NCBI GenBank assembly: GCA_964425585.1
Contig: CAYRMG010000007.1
Coordinates: forward strand, 1 to 48,418
Source of the DNA: Aquifex sp964425585
GTDB taxonomy: Bacteria > Aquificota > Aquificia > Aquificales > Aquificaceae
Length of the DNA stretch: 48,418 nt
Reading direction: 5' to 3'
A program made the position numbers and the translations under genes. Every line of letters begins with the position of its first letter. Positions within the stretch are counted from its first letter, which is position 1. The notes under the pieces are model-generated. The model was not told where the DNA came from and did not search any database. It saw nothing but the letters and a program-made list of their open reading frames with translations. Shown piece after piece: positions 24,473-33,650 of the stretch.

Positions 24473-25453
24473 TTATCTCCCAGCTTTCTTCATATTCCTG
24501 AGATGTTCTACATAAGTTCTCGCAAAGTAGTGTTTTTGTCCCCATCGGTCCGCAACAAAGTAGAGATAATCAACGTTTGCGGGAAAAAGGGAAGCTTCAA
24601 GGGAGTCCAGGCCGGGATTGGATATCGGGCCCGGAGGAAGGCCGTAGTAAACATACGTGTTATACGGGTCATCTATGTAAAAAAATCTCTTCAGAATTCT
24701 TCCCCTCCAGAGCCCTCTTCTTTTTGCCACGTATATAACAGTGGGGTCTATCTGGAGCTTCATACCCCTTATTAAGCGGTTGTATATTACCGCAGCTATC
24801 AGGGGTTTTTCCTCCTTGAGGAAGGTTTCTTTTTCAACCATTGAGGCAACGGTTACCCAAATCTCAAGGGATAGGTTTCTTTCTTTTAAATGTTTCCTGA
24901 GTTTTTTCGTCTTTTCAAGGAAGTTTCTATACATTACGTCTATTACCTTGAGGGGATGGGTGTTTTTTGAAAAGTAATAGGTATCGGGAAAGAGAAACCC
25001 CTCCATAGAAGGAACGTCAAGGTTATACCTCTTCACAATTTCTTGAGAAAATGCGTATTTTAAAAAGTCCTCCGCCTTGCAGATTTTGTTCTTTTCAAGA
25101 TTTTTCGCTATATCAAATAGGTCATCACCCTCCTTTACCACAACCTTATAAAGCTTTGCCCTTCCCTCCTCAAGTATTTTGTAAACATCGTAAATACTGA
25201 GATTACCCTTAAATTCATACTCTCCGGCCTCCAGCTTTTTCCTTAAAAAGGCATGAAGTATTAAGAATAAATACCTTGAGCGTATAACCCCTTCCCTTTC
25301 AAGAATCTCAGCAATTTCGGGAACAGGCGTTCCGTATTTTATCTCAACGATTTTTTTCTCCACATGCATCGGTGTAATCACGCTGTAGACAACCGAACCG
25401 ATTAACAATGAAACTATGAGGGAATATAAAAGGAAAAATGTGACTCTTTTCAA
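24473..25453 (-). CDS. mltG: Endolytic murein transglycosylase MltG (TTG start)
   Basis: A 326-residue YceG-like protein with an N-terminal membrane helix (about 6-27), LysM-like segments, and the catalytic motif MVEKETF with E207 equivalent to the active Glu of E. coli MltG. MltG cuts nascent glycan strands and releases growing peptidoglycan. The start is TTG 25453, supported by GGGAGG about 7 bases upstream and by the TTGA overlap with the tlyA stop. Part of the coupled run tlyA-mltG-GTPase-dinG. Confidence 0.94.
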   Translation of the reverse strand: MKRVTFFLLYSLIVSLLIGSVVYSVITPMHVEKKIVEIKYGTPVPEIAEILEREGVIRSRYLFLILHAFLRKKLEAGEYEFKGNLSIYDVYKILEEGRAKLYKVVVKEGDDLFDIAKNLEKNKICKAEDFLKYAFSQEIVKRYNLDVPSMEGFLFPDTYYFSKNTHPLKVIDVMYRNFLEKTKKLRKHLKERNLSLEIWVTVASMVEKETFLKEEKPLIAAVIYNRLIRGMKLQIDPTVIYVAKRRGLWRGRILKRFFYIDDPYNTYVYYGLPPGPISNPGLDSLEASLFPANVDYLYFVADRWGQKHYFARTYVEHLRNMKKAGR

Positions 25454-26226
25454 TCTATTTCCTCCCTCAGGGCTTCCTCTATAGCTCTACTTATATTTAT
25501 CTCATCTCCCGTCTTTGAGGCAAGAACAAAGAACTCCTCATTCCCTTTGGTTCCCTTAGGTCTTGATTTTGTTATGCCTTTTATTTTAAAACCTTCCTCC
25601 CTCAGGAAATTCACGACCTTTTCAATCGCCTCCCTCCTGTGAGAAAGCTCTTTTACCACTCCCTTTTTTACCTTTCTGGGACAGAGTTCAAACTGGGGTT
25701 TTACGAGAATTAAGAGATATCCATCCTCTTTTAAGAAAGGTATTACGGAAGGGAGAACCTTTGTGGAGGATATGAAAGATACATCGCATGTAATCAGGTC
25801 TACCTTTTCGGGTATGTGTTCTTTTGTGAGTTCCCGTGCGTCGGTTTCTTCGTATAGGATAACACGGGGGTCGTTCCTGAGCTTATAATCCATCTGCCCC
25901 CTTCCCACATCCACCGCGTAAACTTTTTTTGCACCGTGCTGAAGCATACAGTCGGTAAATCCGCCCGTGGAAGAGCCAACATCAAGAGCTACTTTTCCAT
26001 CAAGGTTTAAGCCAAAACGCTTTATAGCCCATTCAAGCTTTTCCCCGCCCCTTGATACGTATCTCGGAAGCTCCTTTACCTCAACCTTCTCATTTCCTTT
26101 TAGTCTGTATCCCGGCTTATCAATTACCCTTCCGTCTACGAGAACCTGACCCGCCATTATTACCGCCTGAGCCTTTTCCCTTGAGGGAACTATTCCCTTC
26201 TCGGTGAGATACTTATCAAGCCTCAT
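25450..26226 (-). CDS. tlyA: TlyA-family rRNA 2'-O-methyltransferase
   Basis: A 258-residue protein with an N-terminal S4 RNA-binding domain (residues 1-60: MRLDKYLTEKGIVPSREKA) and a FtsJ-like SAM methyltransferase. The SAM site is ALDVGSSTGGFTDCMLQHGA and the catalytic region includes VKPQFEL. TlyA 2'-O-methylates 16S and/or 23S rRNA; the family was once called hemolysin A. The ATG at 26226 gives the standard S4 start. It overlaps mltG by 4 bases. Confidence 0.94.
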   Translation of the reverse strand: MRLDKYLTEKGIVPSREKAQAVIMAGQVLVDGRVIDKPGYRLKGNEKVEVKELPRYVSRGGEKLEWAIKRFGLNLDGKVALDVGSSTGGFTDCMLQHGAKKVYAVDVGRGQMDYKLRNDPRVILYEETDARELTKEHIPEKVDLITCDVSFISSTKVLPSVIPFLKEDGYLLILVKPQFELCPRKVKKGVVKELSHRREAIEKVVNFLREEGFKIKGITKSRPKGTKGNEEFFVLASKTGDEINISRAIEEALREEID

Positions 26227-26244
26227 AGAGAAAAAAGATAGGTA

Positions 26245-29200
26245 TCAGGAAGAGAAACGCCGCTGAACCAACTCGTAAACTGTCGGTATAACGAGAAGCG
26301 TCAGGAAAGTTGAGGTTATTATACCTCCGACAACAACCGTCGCAAGGGGTTTTTGAACCTCGGAACCTATGTCGGTTATTACAAGGAGTGGAACCAGACC
26401 TATAAAGGTTGTTATTGCGGTTATGAGAATTGGTCTCAATCTGAGCTTTGCTGCGGTTTTAATGGCTTGGCGAAGCTCAAGGTTTTCCTGGAGCATAAGT
26501 TTTATGTAAGATACGAGAACAACTCCGTTGAGCGTTGCTATACCGAATATAGCTATAAAACCTATCGCAGAAGGAACGGAAAGATTAAAACCGGAAATAT
26601 AAAGGGCTATCACACCCCCTATTACCGCAAAGGGGACGTTGAGCATAACAATCAGAGCATCTTTTACCGAGTTAAAGTTAAGATACAGGAGAATGAATAT
26701 GAAGAATATGGCAAGTGGGACAGCTATGTAGAGTTTTTTCATAGCCCTTTCCTGACTTTCAAACTGTCCGCCGAAGGTTATGAAATAACCCTCAGGTAGT
26801 TTGATTTCCTTCTCTATCTTTTCCCTCAGTTCCTGAATAAGACTACCTATATCCCTTCCTTCAACGTTTGCCATAACGAGTGCATACCTTACGTTGTTCT
26901 CCCTTCTTATGATGAAAAGACCGGGTTCTACTTTAAGCTCAAGTAATTCACCGAGCTTGAAAATCCTTCCTCCTCTTTCAAAAAGGGGGATATCCTTCAG
27001 CTTTTCAACATCGCCGTTGAACCCTTCCGGAAGCCTGAGTGTTATGGGAAAGAGGAGTGTATCCTGCTGGAAGTAACCTACAGAACGTCCTCCCAGCATA
27101 TACCTCACAACATTTAGAACTTCTTCCTTTGTTATTCCGTATCTGTTGAGAACTTCTTCTTTGGGGTATGCCTTCAGTTGAAGTCTACCTGCCTGAATTT
27201 CCTTTTCAACGTCAACCGCTCCCTTGGTGTTTTTAACTATTTCCTTGACTTTATCCGCAATCTCGTTAAGCTTTTCGGGGTCTGTTCCGAAAACCTTAAT
27301 GGCTATGTCAGCCCTTACTCCCGAAAGGAGTTCATCAATTCTCATCTTTATTGGCTGGGTAAAAGACAGGGATGCGGGAAGCCAGGCAAGCCTTTCCCTG
27401 AGTATATTGTTAAACTCTTCCCTGGTTCTGAAGCTCTTCCATTCCTGCGGTGGTTTCATTATTATCCATGTTTCTATGTAATTGACATCTGCGGGTTCCC
27501 CTTTTTCCGCTCTTCCCACCGTGGAGAAAGCCCTTATCACTTCGGGAAACTTCAGGGCTTCCCTTTCTATGGCTGTAGCTATCTTCTTTCCTTCCTCCAG
27601 GGATACGTTGGGGTCAAGGAATGCCTTTACAAGAACAGCCCCTTCTTCAAGTTCGGGCATAAACTCCGTTCCGATTCTGGTAAGAAGGAAAATGCTGAAG
27701 ATAAAAGACAGCACAGTTAAAGCGAGTATCGGAACTCTAAACTTAAAGGAAAAGTCAAGAACTTTATCGTAAACCTTCAGTGCCGCGTTCATAAGACTGC
27801 TGTATGCTGTTCTTCCGGGTTTGAGGAAATAGTATGAAAGAACGGGGATAAAGACGTATGCCACAAAGAGTGAAGAAAGAAGGGCTATTATGAGTGTAAG
27901 GGCAAGGGGTTTGAAGAATTTTCCTTCAACGGATTCAAAAACGAATATAGGGGTGAAAACTATTGATATTACGAGAACGGAAAAAAGAATAGGCTTCCAA
28001 ACTTCCTTTATTGAGTCCAGTATTATTGATAATTTAGAAACCTCTTTTCTTTCCGAAAGATGTCTGTAAATGTTTTCCACAATGACTACAGATGAGTCTA
28101 CGAACATACCTATACCTATGGCGAGTCCCCCGAGACTCATCAGATTCCCGGTTATATCCGTTTCCCGCATAACTATGAAGGCTATAAGGAGGGTTAGGGG
28201 CAGGGAGGAAATCACTATGAGGGAAGCTCTGAAATTACCCATAAGGAGAGAGGTTATTATAGCAACGAGAATCATCCCGCTGAGAAGTGCCTTCTGTATA
28301 GTAGAAACCGCTTTTTCCGTAAGGTATGCTTGGTCGTATAAAAGCTCAAGCTTTATCCCTTCCGGAAGTATTTCCTTTATTTCCTCAAGCTTTTTCTTTA
28401 CCTTATCAACGACAATCTCTGTGTTTTCGTATATCCGCTTAACTACTATATTCCCCTGAACTTCCTTTCCGTTCATGGTAAAAGCTCCGCGTCTGTTCGG
28501 AACTTCTCCCTTTTTCACGGTTGCTATATCCCTTAAGAGAATAGGGGTGCCCATTTCTTCATCAACCTTTATAGTTATATTCAGAAGGTCCTCTACGGAC
28601 TTTACCCTTCCGAGACCTCTGACAACAAGGTCTCCTTGGTTTGATATATAAAATCCCCCTTCAACTATAAGGTTGTTTCTCTTTAACGCTTCAAGGAGGT
28701 CCTCAAAGGTTATACCGTAATACAGAAATTTGTCGGGGTCCGGAATTATTAGATAGGCGAGTTCGGGACCGAACTGGACTATTTCTTCCACACCTCCCAC
28801 GCTCATAATTAATGGTCTTATTATCCACCGCTGGTATATGGATTTCAGTTCCTCAAGACTGTATTTTCCGCTTGTATCTTCAACCGCATAAAGAAGTATA
28901 TTTCCGAGTCCCGTTGAGTTGGGCCCCATAACGGGAACGTAACCTTCGGGTAGACGAGCAGCCGCATCGGGTAGTTTTTCCATAACAAGCCTTCTCGCAA
29001 AGTAGACATCCGTTCCCTCTTTAAAGTAGACGGATATGTAGGAAAGGCCGGGCAGGGATACACTCCTGACAAGTGTAACGTCCTTTATACCGTTCATAAC
29101 CGATTCTATCGGGATAGTTATAAGGGTTTCCACTTCTTCAGCGGAAAGTCCGGGGGCTTCCGTATATATGTTCACCTGAACGGGTGTGGGGTCGGGAAAT

Positions 29201-29301
29201 GCGTCTATGGGAAGTTCTCTGAAACTCTTTATACCGTAAAAAATCACTACGCCTAAAAGTATCAGAATGAGAAGCCTGTTTTTCAGGATAAATCTGAACA
29301 T
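26245..29301 (-). CDS. Heavy-metal efflux RND pump (CzcA/CusA family)
   Basis: A 1018-residue inner-membrane proton antiporter of the HME-RND class. The N-terminal TM1, the periplasmic porter and docking regions, and two blocks of membrane helices around residues 335-525 and 850-1010 are visible. The TM4 motif IGIGMFVDSSVVIVEN carries the acidic residue used for proton relay. A strong GGAGGT precedes the ATG. The pump forms a tripartite complex with the adaptor and outer-membrane genes immediately upstream. The exported metal (Cu/Ag or Co/Zn/Cd/Ni) cannot be decided safely from sequence alone, so I give no symbol. Confidence 0.93.
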   Translation of the reverse strand: MFRFILKNRLLILILLGVVIFYGIKSFRELPIDAFPDPTPVQVNIYTEAPGLSAEEVETLITIPIESVMNGIKDVTLVRSVSLPGLSYISVYFKEGTDVYFARRLVMEKLPDAAARLPEGYVPVMGPNSTGLGNILLYAVEDTSGKYSLEELKSIYQRWIIRPLIMSVGGVEEIVQFGPELAYLIIPDPDKFLYYGITFEDLLEALKRNNLIVEGGFYISNQGDLVVRGLGRVKSVEDLLNITIKVDEEMGTPILLRDIATVKKGEVPNRRGAFTMNGKEVQGNIVVKRIYENTEIVVDKVKKKLEEIKEILPEGIKLELLYDQAYLTEKAVSTIQKALLSGMILVAIITSLLMGNFRASLIVISSLPLTLLIAFIVMRETDITGNLMSLGGLAIGIGMFVDSSVVIVENIYRHLSERKEVSKLSIILDSIKEVWKPILFSVLVISIVFTPIFVFESVEGKFFKPLALTLIIALLSSLFVAYVFIPVLSYYFLKPGRTAYSSLMNAALKVYDKVLDFSFKFRVPILALTVLSFIFSIFLLTRIGTEFMPELEEGAVLVKAFLDPNVSLEEGKKIATAIEREALKFPEVIRAFSTVGRAEKGEPADVNYIETWIIMKPPQEWKSFRTREEFNNILRERLAWLPASLSFTQPIKMRIDELLSGVRADIAIKVFGTDPEKLNEIADKVKEIVKNTKGAVDVEKEIQAGRLQLKAYPKEEVLNRYGITKEEVLNVVRYMLGGRSVGYFQQDTLLFPITLRLPEGFNGDVEKLKDIPLFERGGRIFKLGELLELKVEPGLFIIRRENNVRYALVMANVEGRDIGSLIQELREKIEKEIKLPEGYFITFGGQFESQERAMKKLYIAVPLAIFFIFILLYLNFNSVKDALIVMLNVPFAVIGGVIALYISGFNLSVPSAIGFIAIFGIATLNGVVLVSYIKLMLQENLELRQAIKTAAKLRLRPILITAITTFIGLVPLLVITDIGSEVQKPLATVVVGGIITSTFLTLLVIPTVYELVQRRFSS

Positions 29302-29313
29302 CTCTTACCTCCT

Positions 29314-30390
29314 TCAGTGAGCGTGACCTCCTTCCTCCATACCGGTGATTTTTGTCTTGAGGAAGTTTGTTCCCTCAACCGCTATAACTTCACCCTCGTG
29401 AATACCCTCTATCAGGAGCTCCTTTCCGAGATTTTTCAGTATTACCACTTCCTTCGGTATAAACTTCCCCTCTTCGTAGATAAAAACAACGTGCTTTCCC
29501 TCTATCTCCTTTACAGCTGATTTTGGAACAACTATTCCGAGAACCTTTCCGGAGTATACCTTTACCTTTACAAACATTCCCGGAAGCAAATTATGCCTTT
29601 CATTTACCGCAGTGCACCTTACCTTTACCTTCCTCGTTTGCTGGTCTATCTCGTGGCCGATGTAATCGGGGATGCATCTGATATTTCCTTCGTTTGTAAT
29701 TACCTCAATATATTTAGCTTTTCTTACGTCTTTTAATTTTTCGGGTGATGCCCAGGCGTAGACCCAAACCTTTTCATGGTTGTGAACCTCGTAAAGGAGT
29801 TTATCAATTCCTACACTGCTTCCTAAGAATACATTTTGGGATACAATGTATCCCTCACCCGGAGAAGTTATGAGTAGATTTCTTCCCCTGATTTTTCCGA
29901 AACTTTGAAGTTCCCCGAGGAGAGCCTCATACCTTCCTTTAAGGGTTTCATACTTAGCCTTTGCATCAAGGTATTCCCTATACCTTATCAACTTTTGTCT
30001 GTAGAGTTTTTCATACTCCCTATAAACCTTTTCCGCAACCTTTAGTTCCTCTTTTGTTCTTTCAACCCTTGTTATCAGCTCGGTTATATAGGGAGAAAAT
30101 ATCTCAACCAGGGGTTCCCCTCTTCTTACGTAGTCTCCTTCAAATTTGTAAACCTTTCTAACTATACCTTCTATGGGGCTATAAACCTTATAGGCTGTTT
30201 TGGGATACTCTTCAACGGTTGCAGGGAGTTCAATTATTCTGCTCGCGGGTTTTTTCTCAACCCTTGCGAGTTTTATCCCGAGAAGCTCCATCTGTTCCTT
30301 TGTGAGAATTATCTCCTCCTCGTGATGTTCCTTTTCACCTTCATGTGCCACCAGAAAACTTAAGAAAACCAGAAGTAAAATGAACATCAT
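29314..30390 (-). CDS. RND periplasmic adaptor (CzcB/CusB-like), His-rich ends
   Basis: A 358-residue membrane-fusion protein. It has an N-terminal signal peptide (residues 1-14) followed by a His/Glu-rich stretch (HEGEKEHHEEE). A lipoyl/beta-barrel region (KVYSPIEGIVRKVYKFEGDYV) flanks a coiled-coil hairpin (about 115-175). The C-terminus ends GMEEGGHAH. The histidine-rich ends are typical of metal-RND adaptors and suggest metal capture in the periplasm. It overlaps the tolC-like gene by 4 bases and the pump gene follows after 12 bases. Confidence 0.92.
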   Translation of the reverse strand: MMFILLLVFLSFLVAHEGEKEHHEEEIILTKEQMELLGIKLARVEKKPASRIIELPATVEEYPKTAYKVYSPIEGIVRKVYKFEGDYVRRGEPLVEIFSPYITELITRVERTKEELKVAEKVYREYEKLYRQKLIRYREYLDAKAKYETLKGRYEALLGELQSFGKIRGRNLLITSPGEGYIVSQNVFLGSSVGIDKLLYEVHNHEKVWVYAWASPEKLKDVRKAKYIEVITNEGNIRCIPDYIGHEIDQQTRKVKVRCTAVNERHNLLPGMFVKVKVYSGKVLGIVVPKSAVKEIEGKHVVFIYEEGKFIPKEVVILKNLGKELLIEGIHEGEVIAVEGTNFLKTKITGMEEGGHAH

Positions 30391-31562
30391 CTTTTAATAC
30401 CTCCTACCCTTACTAATTCAGAAAACGCCCTGTGAAAATCCCTATAAAGGCGCGCCCTTTCCCTCAGAAGCTCAAAATAGCGCCTTTTTACATCTGTAAG
30501 CTCAAGGAGGCTTATCACATTAAGCCTATAACTTTTTAAGGCAAGGGAAAGCTCCTTTTCCGCACGGGGAAGGAGAACATCTTCAATGAGCCTTATACTT
30601 TCCCTTAAAGTTTTCATAAGAGTTAGGGCATTGCTCACAGCAATTGAGAGCCTCAGCTCTTCGTTTTTCATTTCGTATGAAGCCGCTTCCTTCAGTTTCA
30701 TATGTCTGAGAATTTCCCCCTGCCTTCTGTATAGGATTGGAATCTCAAAGGAAAGACTAACCCGAAAACCGTAATACCCTTCTTCACTATCCTCCATAAG
30801 AAAACCCACACTCGGATGGGGCTTGGAGAGAGCCTTTTCTACTTCTATTCTCCTTTTAAGGAGTTCTTGAACCAACGCATGCCTCATAACCCTGGGACTT
30901 TTCCTGATTTCGGGAGCTTTAACCTCCGATAGAATGTATAGGTCTCCCTTAATACCCTTTATATCTTTGTTGAGGAGAGCATTTATTTCTTTAAGGGAAC
31001 GCTCATAATCGTTCTCCGCAAGGGATACCCTTATTTTTGCCTCTTCGTAATTCCTCTTTGCCCTGAGAAGTTCCAGTTCCGTCCGTTCACCTATTTTGTA
31101 GGCTCTCTCTACAAACTCAAGTATCTCCTTTGATATATTCAGATTTTCCCTTTCTATATTAAGGAGCTCCTTTCTGTATAGGGCTTCGTAGAACTTATCA
31201 TAAAGTTCGGAAAAGAGCTCGTTCTTTCTGGAGAGATAATCATAAAGGAAAACTTTCTTTTCCATTTTTGCAGCACTCAGCCTTTTTTCCCTGAGGCTCC
31301 ACATGGGAATTTTCTGGGAAAGCTCAAGAATGTATATAAGCCTTCCTACAGGTTTGAAGTCCCGAGTTGTTGAAAAGAAACCGCTTTCAAACCTGAGCTC
31401 GGGGTTCGGGAAAGCTTTTGCGGAAATCTCAAGACCCTTGTAAGATTCAAAAGTCTTCTTCATTGCCCTGAGCTCCGGATTGTTCTCCTCTAAAATTCTC
31501 AAACCCTCTTCCAGCGTAATGCCAAAAGAAAGCCCGATGATAAAGAGGAAGATGAAAAGCAT
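30387..31562 (-). CDS. Outer-membrane efflux channel (TolC/CzcC-like)
   Basis: A 391-residue exported protein. A signal peptide spans residues 1-14, then EEGLRILEENNPELRAMKK marks the first TolC-type helix. The two-fold repeat of long helices with ERTELELLRAKRNYEEA is typical of outer-membrane efflux proteins. It is the first gene of the three-gene efflux operon and has its own GGAGGT Shine-Dalgarno. Length is slightly short for the family but contains both repeats. Confidence 0.9.
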   Translation of the reverse strand: MLFIFLFIIGLSFGITLEEGLRILEENNPELRAMKKTFESYKGLEISAKAFPNPELRFESGFFSTTRDFKPVGRLIYILELSQKIPMWSLREKRLSAAKMEKKVFLYDYLSRKNELFSELYDKFYEALYRKELLNIERENLNISKEILEFVERAYKIGERTELELLRAKRNYEEAKIRVSLAENDYERSLKEINALLNKDIKGIKGDLYILSEVKAPEIRKSPRVMRHALVQELLKRRIEVEKALSKPHPSVGFLMEDSEEGYYGFRVSLSFEIPILYRRQGEILRHMKLKEAASYEMKNEELRLSIAVSNALTLMKTLRESIRLIEDVLLPRAEKELSLALKSYRLNVISLLELTDVKRRYFELLRERARLYRDFHRAFSELVRVGGIKR

Positions 31563-31614
31563 ATCTTACCTCCTTCGGGAAATTTAGGGGTGCGCTCGGA
31601 GGGAAGAATGAAAA

Positions 31615-31956
31615 TCAAATCAAGAGTTTGACCGTCTTATTTGACGGTTCTCGGATAAATACCCTTTGGGTTAAGGGCTTATAATAAAAACTTTCAGTTT
31701 TTACAGGTGCATTTAAAAACAAAGGAAGTAAAGCGTATAGTTTCAGGTCGGTTTTCTTAACGTCAAAGAAATTCTCAAAATTTATATGAATTTCTTCTTT
31801 TGTAAGTGCGGTTTCCAAGGAGTCAAGAAGGTTTAAAACCTCATAGTGAGCTACGCTTTCCTTGTGAACACAGAGAACGTATAAGTCCGAGAGCTTGGTT
31901 CCCACAAATGTAAAAACAATAAGGATTAACATCAGAGCTCTCGGAATCACAACCAT
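31615..31956 (-). CDS. Small exported or membrane-anchored protein of unknown function
   Basis: A 113-residue protein with one hydrophobic N-terminal segment (residues 7-20) that could be a signal peptide or anchor, then a mixed soluble domain with one Cys (C29) and scattered His. It lies 52 bases upstream of the metal-efflux operon on the same strand, so it could be its first gene or a periplasmic sensor, but there is no recognisable metal motif. Its ATG is only 14 bases from the divergent ATG at 31971. Confidence 0.6.
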   Translation of the reverse strand: MVVIPRALMLILIVFTFVGTKLSDLYVLCVHKESVAHYEVLNLLDSLETALTKEEIHINFENFFDVKKTDLKLYALLPLFLNAPVKTESFYYKPLTQRVFIREPSNKTVKLLI

Positions 31957-31970
31957 TGTAAATAAATTAT

Positions 31971-32591
31971 ATGCTTTCTTTTGAGGATTTTGAAAAACTA
32001 AAGAAGGGTCTTGAGGAAGGACTTGAAACAGACCTCGGAAGGCTTGAGCTTTTCAGGGTATCAAGGGGCAGATTTGCGGAGGAGTTTAACTTAGACCTTA
32101 AGGTTGCAGGGGAGAATCTTCTTACCGTTAAGGTTTTCCTCGGGAGAAAACCCCATTACGCACCTTGGGCTGAGATATTCGGGATAAAACCGATGGTAAA
32201 AGGAAAACCCTTTTTCGGTTCTTCCTGTGAGAGGGAAATTTATAAAATCTTTTCCCGCCACTTCCCGAGGATTTTCGTTGAATACTTTGAGGACAAGGAA
32301 ACCGCAACGGAGCTCCAGAAGGGTGTTCCTCCCGCATTTTCACGTATGGGATTTGAACTCTTGAAACTCGGATACACCTACTTCAGGGACTGGTATATAC
32401 CCGAAGGTCTTATGGAAGGGGGACACAAAATTCAGGCGGAAAAACCCAAAGATGAAAAAACCGCTGAGAAGCACATGAACATTCTTGAAAAAGAGATTAA
32501 GGTTTTCCTTGAAAGTGATGCGGATACATCTCTTAAGGATAGGGTTCTTGAGAGGTATAATCAATTCAAATGTTTGAGAGGGAAAAACTAA
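31971..32591 (+). CDS. Conserved hypothetical protein, possibly DUF1122
   Basis: A 206-residue soluble protein without membrane segments. The central part (RKPHYAPWAEIFGIKP, then FFGSSCEREIYKIFSRHFPR, then FRDWYIPEGLMEGGHKIQAEKP) looks conserved and resembles what I recall of DUF1122, a family shared by archaea and Aquifex; that match is from memory and weak. It overlaps pyrE by 22 bases at its 3' end, so it may be co-regulated with pyrimidine synthesis. Confidence 0.6.
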   Translation: MLSFEDFEKLKKGLEEGLETDLGRLELFRVSRGRFAEEFNLDLKVAGENLLTVKVFLGRKPHYAPWAEIFGIKPMVKGKPFFGSSCEREIYKIFSRHFPRIFVEYFEDKETATELQKGVPPAFSRMGFELLKLGYTYFRDWYIPEGLMEGGHKIQAEKPKDEKTAEKHMNILEKEIKVFLESDADTSLKDRVLERYNQFKCLRGKN

Positions 32592-33115
32592 AAGAGTTAA
32601 TAAAGGAGCGTTCCCTTAAAGTTGCTGATGAGCCCATCTTTAAACTCTCTTCGGGAAAGCTAAGCAGATACTACATAGACCTTAAACAGATAACCTTTGA
32701 CCCTCAGGGTGCTTACATTCTCGGAAAGGTTATGTATGAAACCCTAAAGGAGTTTAACCCGAATGCATGCGGTGGGCTTACCCTGGGTGCGGACCCCATA
32801 GCCTATGCTGTGAGCTTTGTTTCCTTTATGGACTCAAATCCAATAAAGCCCTTTGTTGTAAGGAAAGAGCCAAAAGGCCACGGAATGAAAAGGCAGATTG
32901 AAGGTCTCTTGAATCCCGGGGAAAGGGTTGCAGTTCTGGAAGACGTTGTAACAACGGGGAGCTCCGCTCTAAAGGCTGTAAAGGCTTGCAGGGAGTTCGG
33001 TCTTGAAGTTATAGGTGTGTTTGCCGTGGTAGACAGGGAAGAAGGGGGAAGGGAAAACATAGAAAAAGAAGGGATTCCATTGCACGCACTTTTCAAGGTG
33101 TCCGAACTGCTTTAG
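32570..33115 (+). CDS. pyrE: Orotate phosphoribosyltransferase
   Basis: A 181-residue OPRT. It makes orotidine monophosphate from orotate and PRPP. The PRPP-binding motif VAVLEDVVTTGSSALKAV and the FKLSSGKLSRYYIDLK N-terminal segment are diagnostic. The catalytic-loop lysine region is KEPKGHGMKRQIEG. The ATG lies inside the end of the upstream gene. pyrC, another step of the pathway, is 6 kb away. Confidence 0.95.
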   Translation: MFEREKLKELIKERSLKVADEPIFKLSSGKLSRYYIDLKQITFDPQGAYILGKVMYETLKEFNPNACGGLTLGADPIAYAVSFVSFMDSNPIKPFVVRKEPKGHGMKRQIEGLLNPGERVAVLEDVVTTGSSALKAVKACREFGLEVIGVFAVVDREEGGRENIEKEGIPLHALFKVSELL

Positions 33116-33125
33116 CTTTTAGATA

Positions 33126-33650
33126 ATGGGATACATATACCTCGTATCTTTCGGAGATGTTGAAGAGAGGCTACTTCTTGCGGATGCCGCAAACATAAAG
33201 GAGATTTTTGAGCTTGAGGTAAGGGTTTCAACCGTAAAAGCGGAAATAAGCGTAGCCTACAATCCGGAAAGAAATCAGTATCACGCCGGAACTATTCTTA
33301 AATACCTTTCGGGAATAGTTTACCCCCATATGGTGAGGCTCATAGCCCTGGTAGGATTTGATCTTTACGAGGAAGGACTTAATTTTGTTTTCGGAGAAGC
33401 CCAATACGGAGGTAAGTATGCGGTTGTTAGCACATACAGGTTAAAACATAGCGATGAAAGGGTTTTTTTTGAGAGAACCTTTAAAGAGACCAATCACGAG
33501 CTCGGGCATACCTTCGGGCTAAAGCATTGTGAGGACTCTTACTGCGTTATGAGTTTCTCAAACAGCATTTATGAGGTTGATGAGAAATCCAGGGATTTCT
33601 GTCCCAGATGCAGGCGAAAACTTGATTATGTCTTATCTTATTACCGATGA
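33126..33650 (+). CDS. Archaemetzincin-family zinc metallopeptidase
   Basis: A 174-residue protein with the metzincin zinc motif HELGHTFGLKH (H124, E125, H128, H134) running into C135-x4-C140-V-M142. A second pair, C159 and C162 (CPRC), binds the structural zinc, as in the HExxHxxGxxHCx4CxMx17CxxC archaemetzincin signature. Length is typical of the archaeal/bacterial form. Substrates are unknown; the fold is a small cytosolic aminopeptidase-like protease. Its TGA overlaps the ATG of the next gene (33647-33650). Confidence 0.92.
   Translation: MGYIYLVSFGDVEERLLLADAANIKEIFELEVRVSTVKAEISVAYNPERNQYHAGTILKYLSGIVYPHMVRLIALVGFDLYEEGLNFVFGEAQYGGKYAVVSTYRLKHSDERVFFERTFKETNHELGHTFGLKHCEDSYCVMSFSNSIYEVDEKSRDFCPRCRRKLDYVLSYYR

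Noticed and set aside
28070..28459. 129-residue plus-strand frame antisense to the RND pump
   Set aside because: Shadow of the conserved TM region of the pump; no ribosome binding site or recognisable domain.
31631..31648. ACCGTC/GACGGT hairpin as a terminator
   Set aside because: Only a 6-bp stem with a 6-base loop, located inside the last codons of the 113-residue gene and not followed by a T-run.
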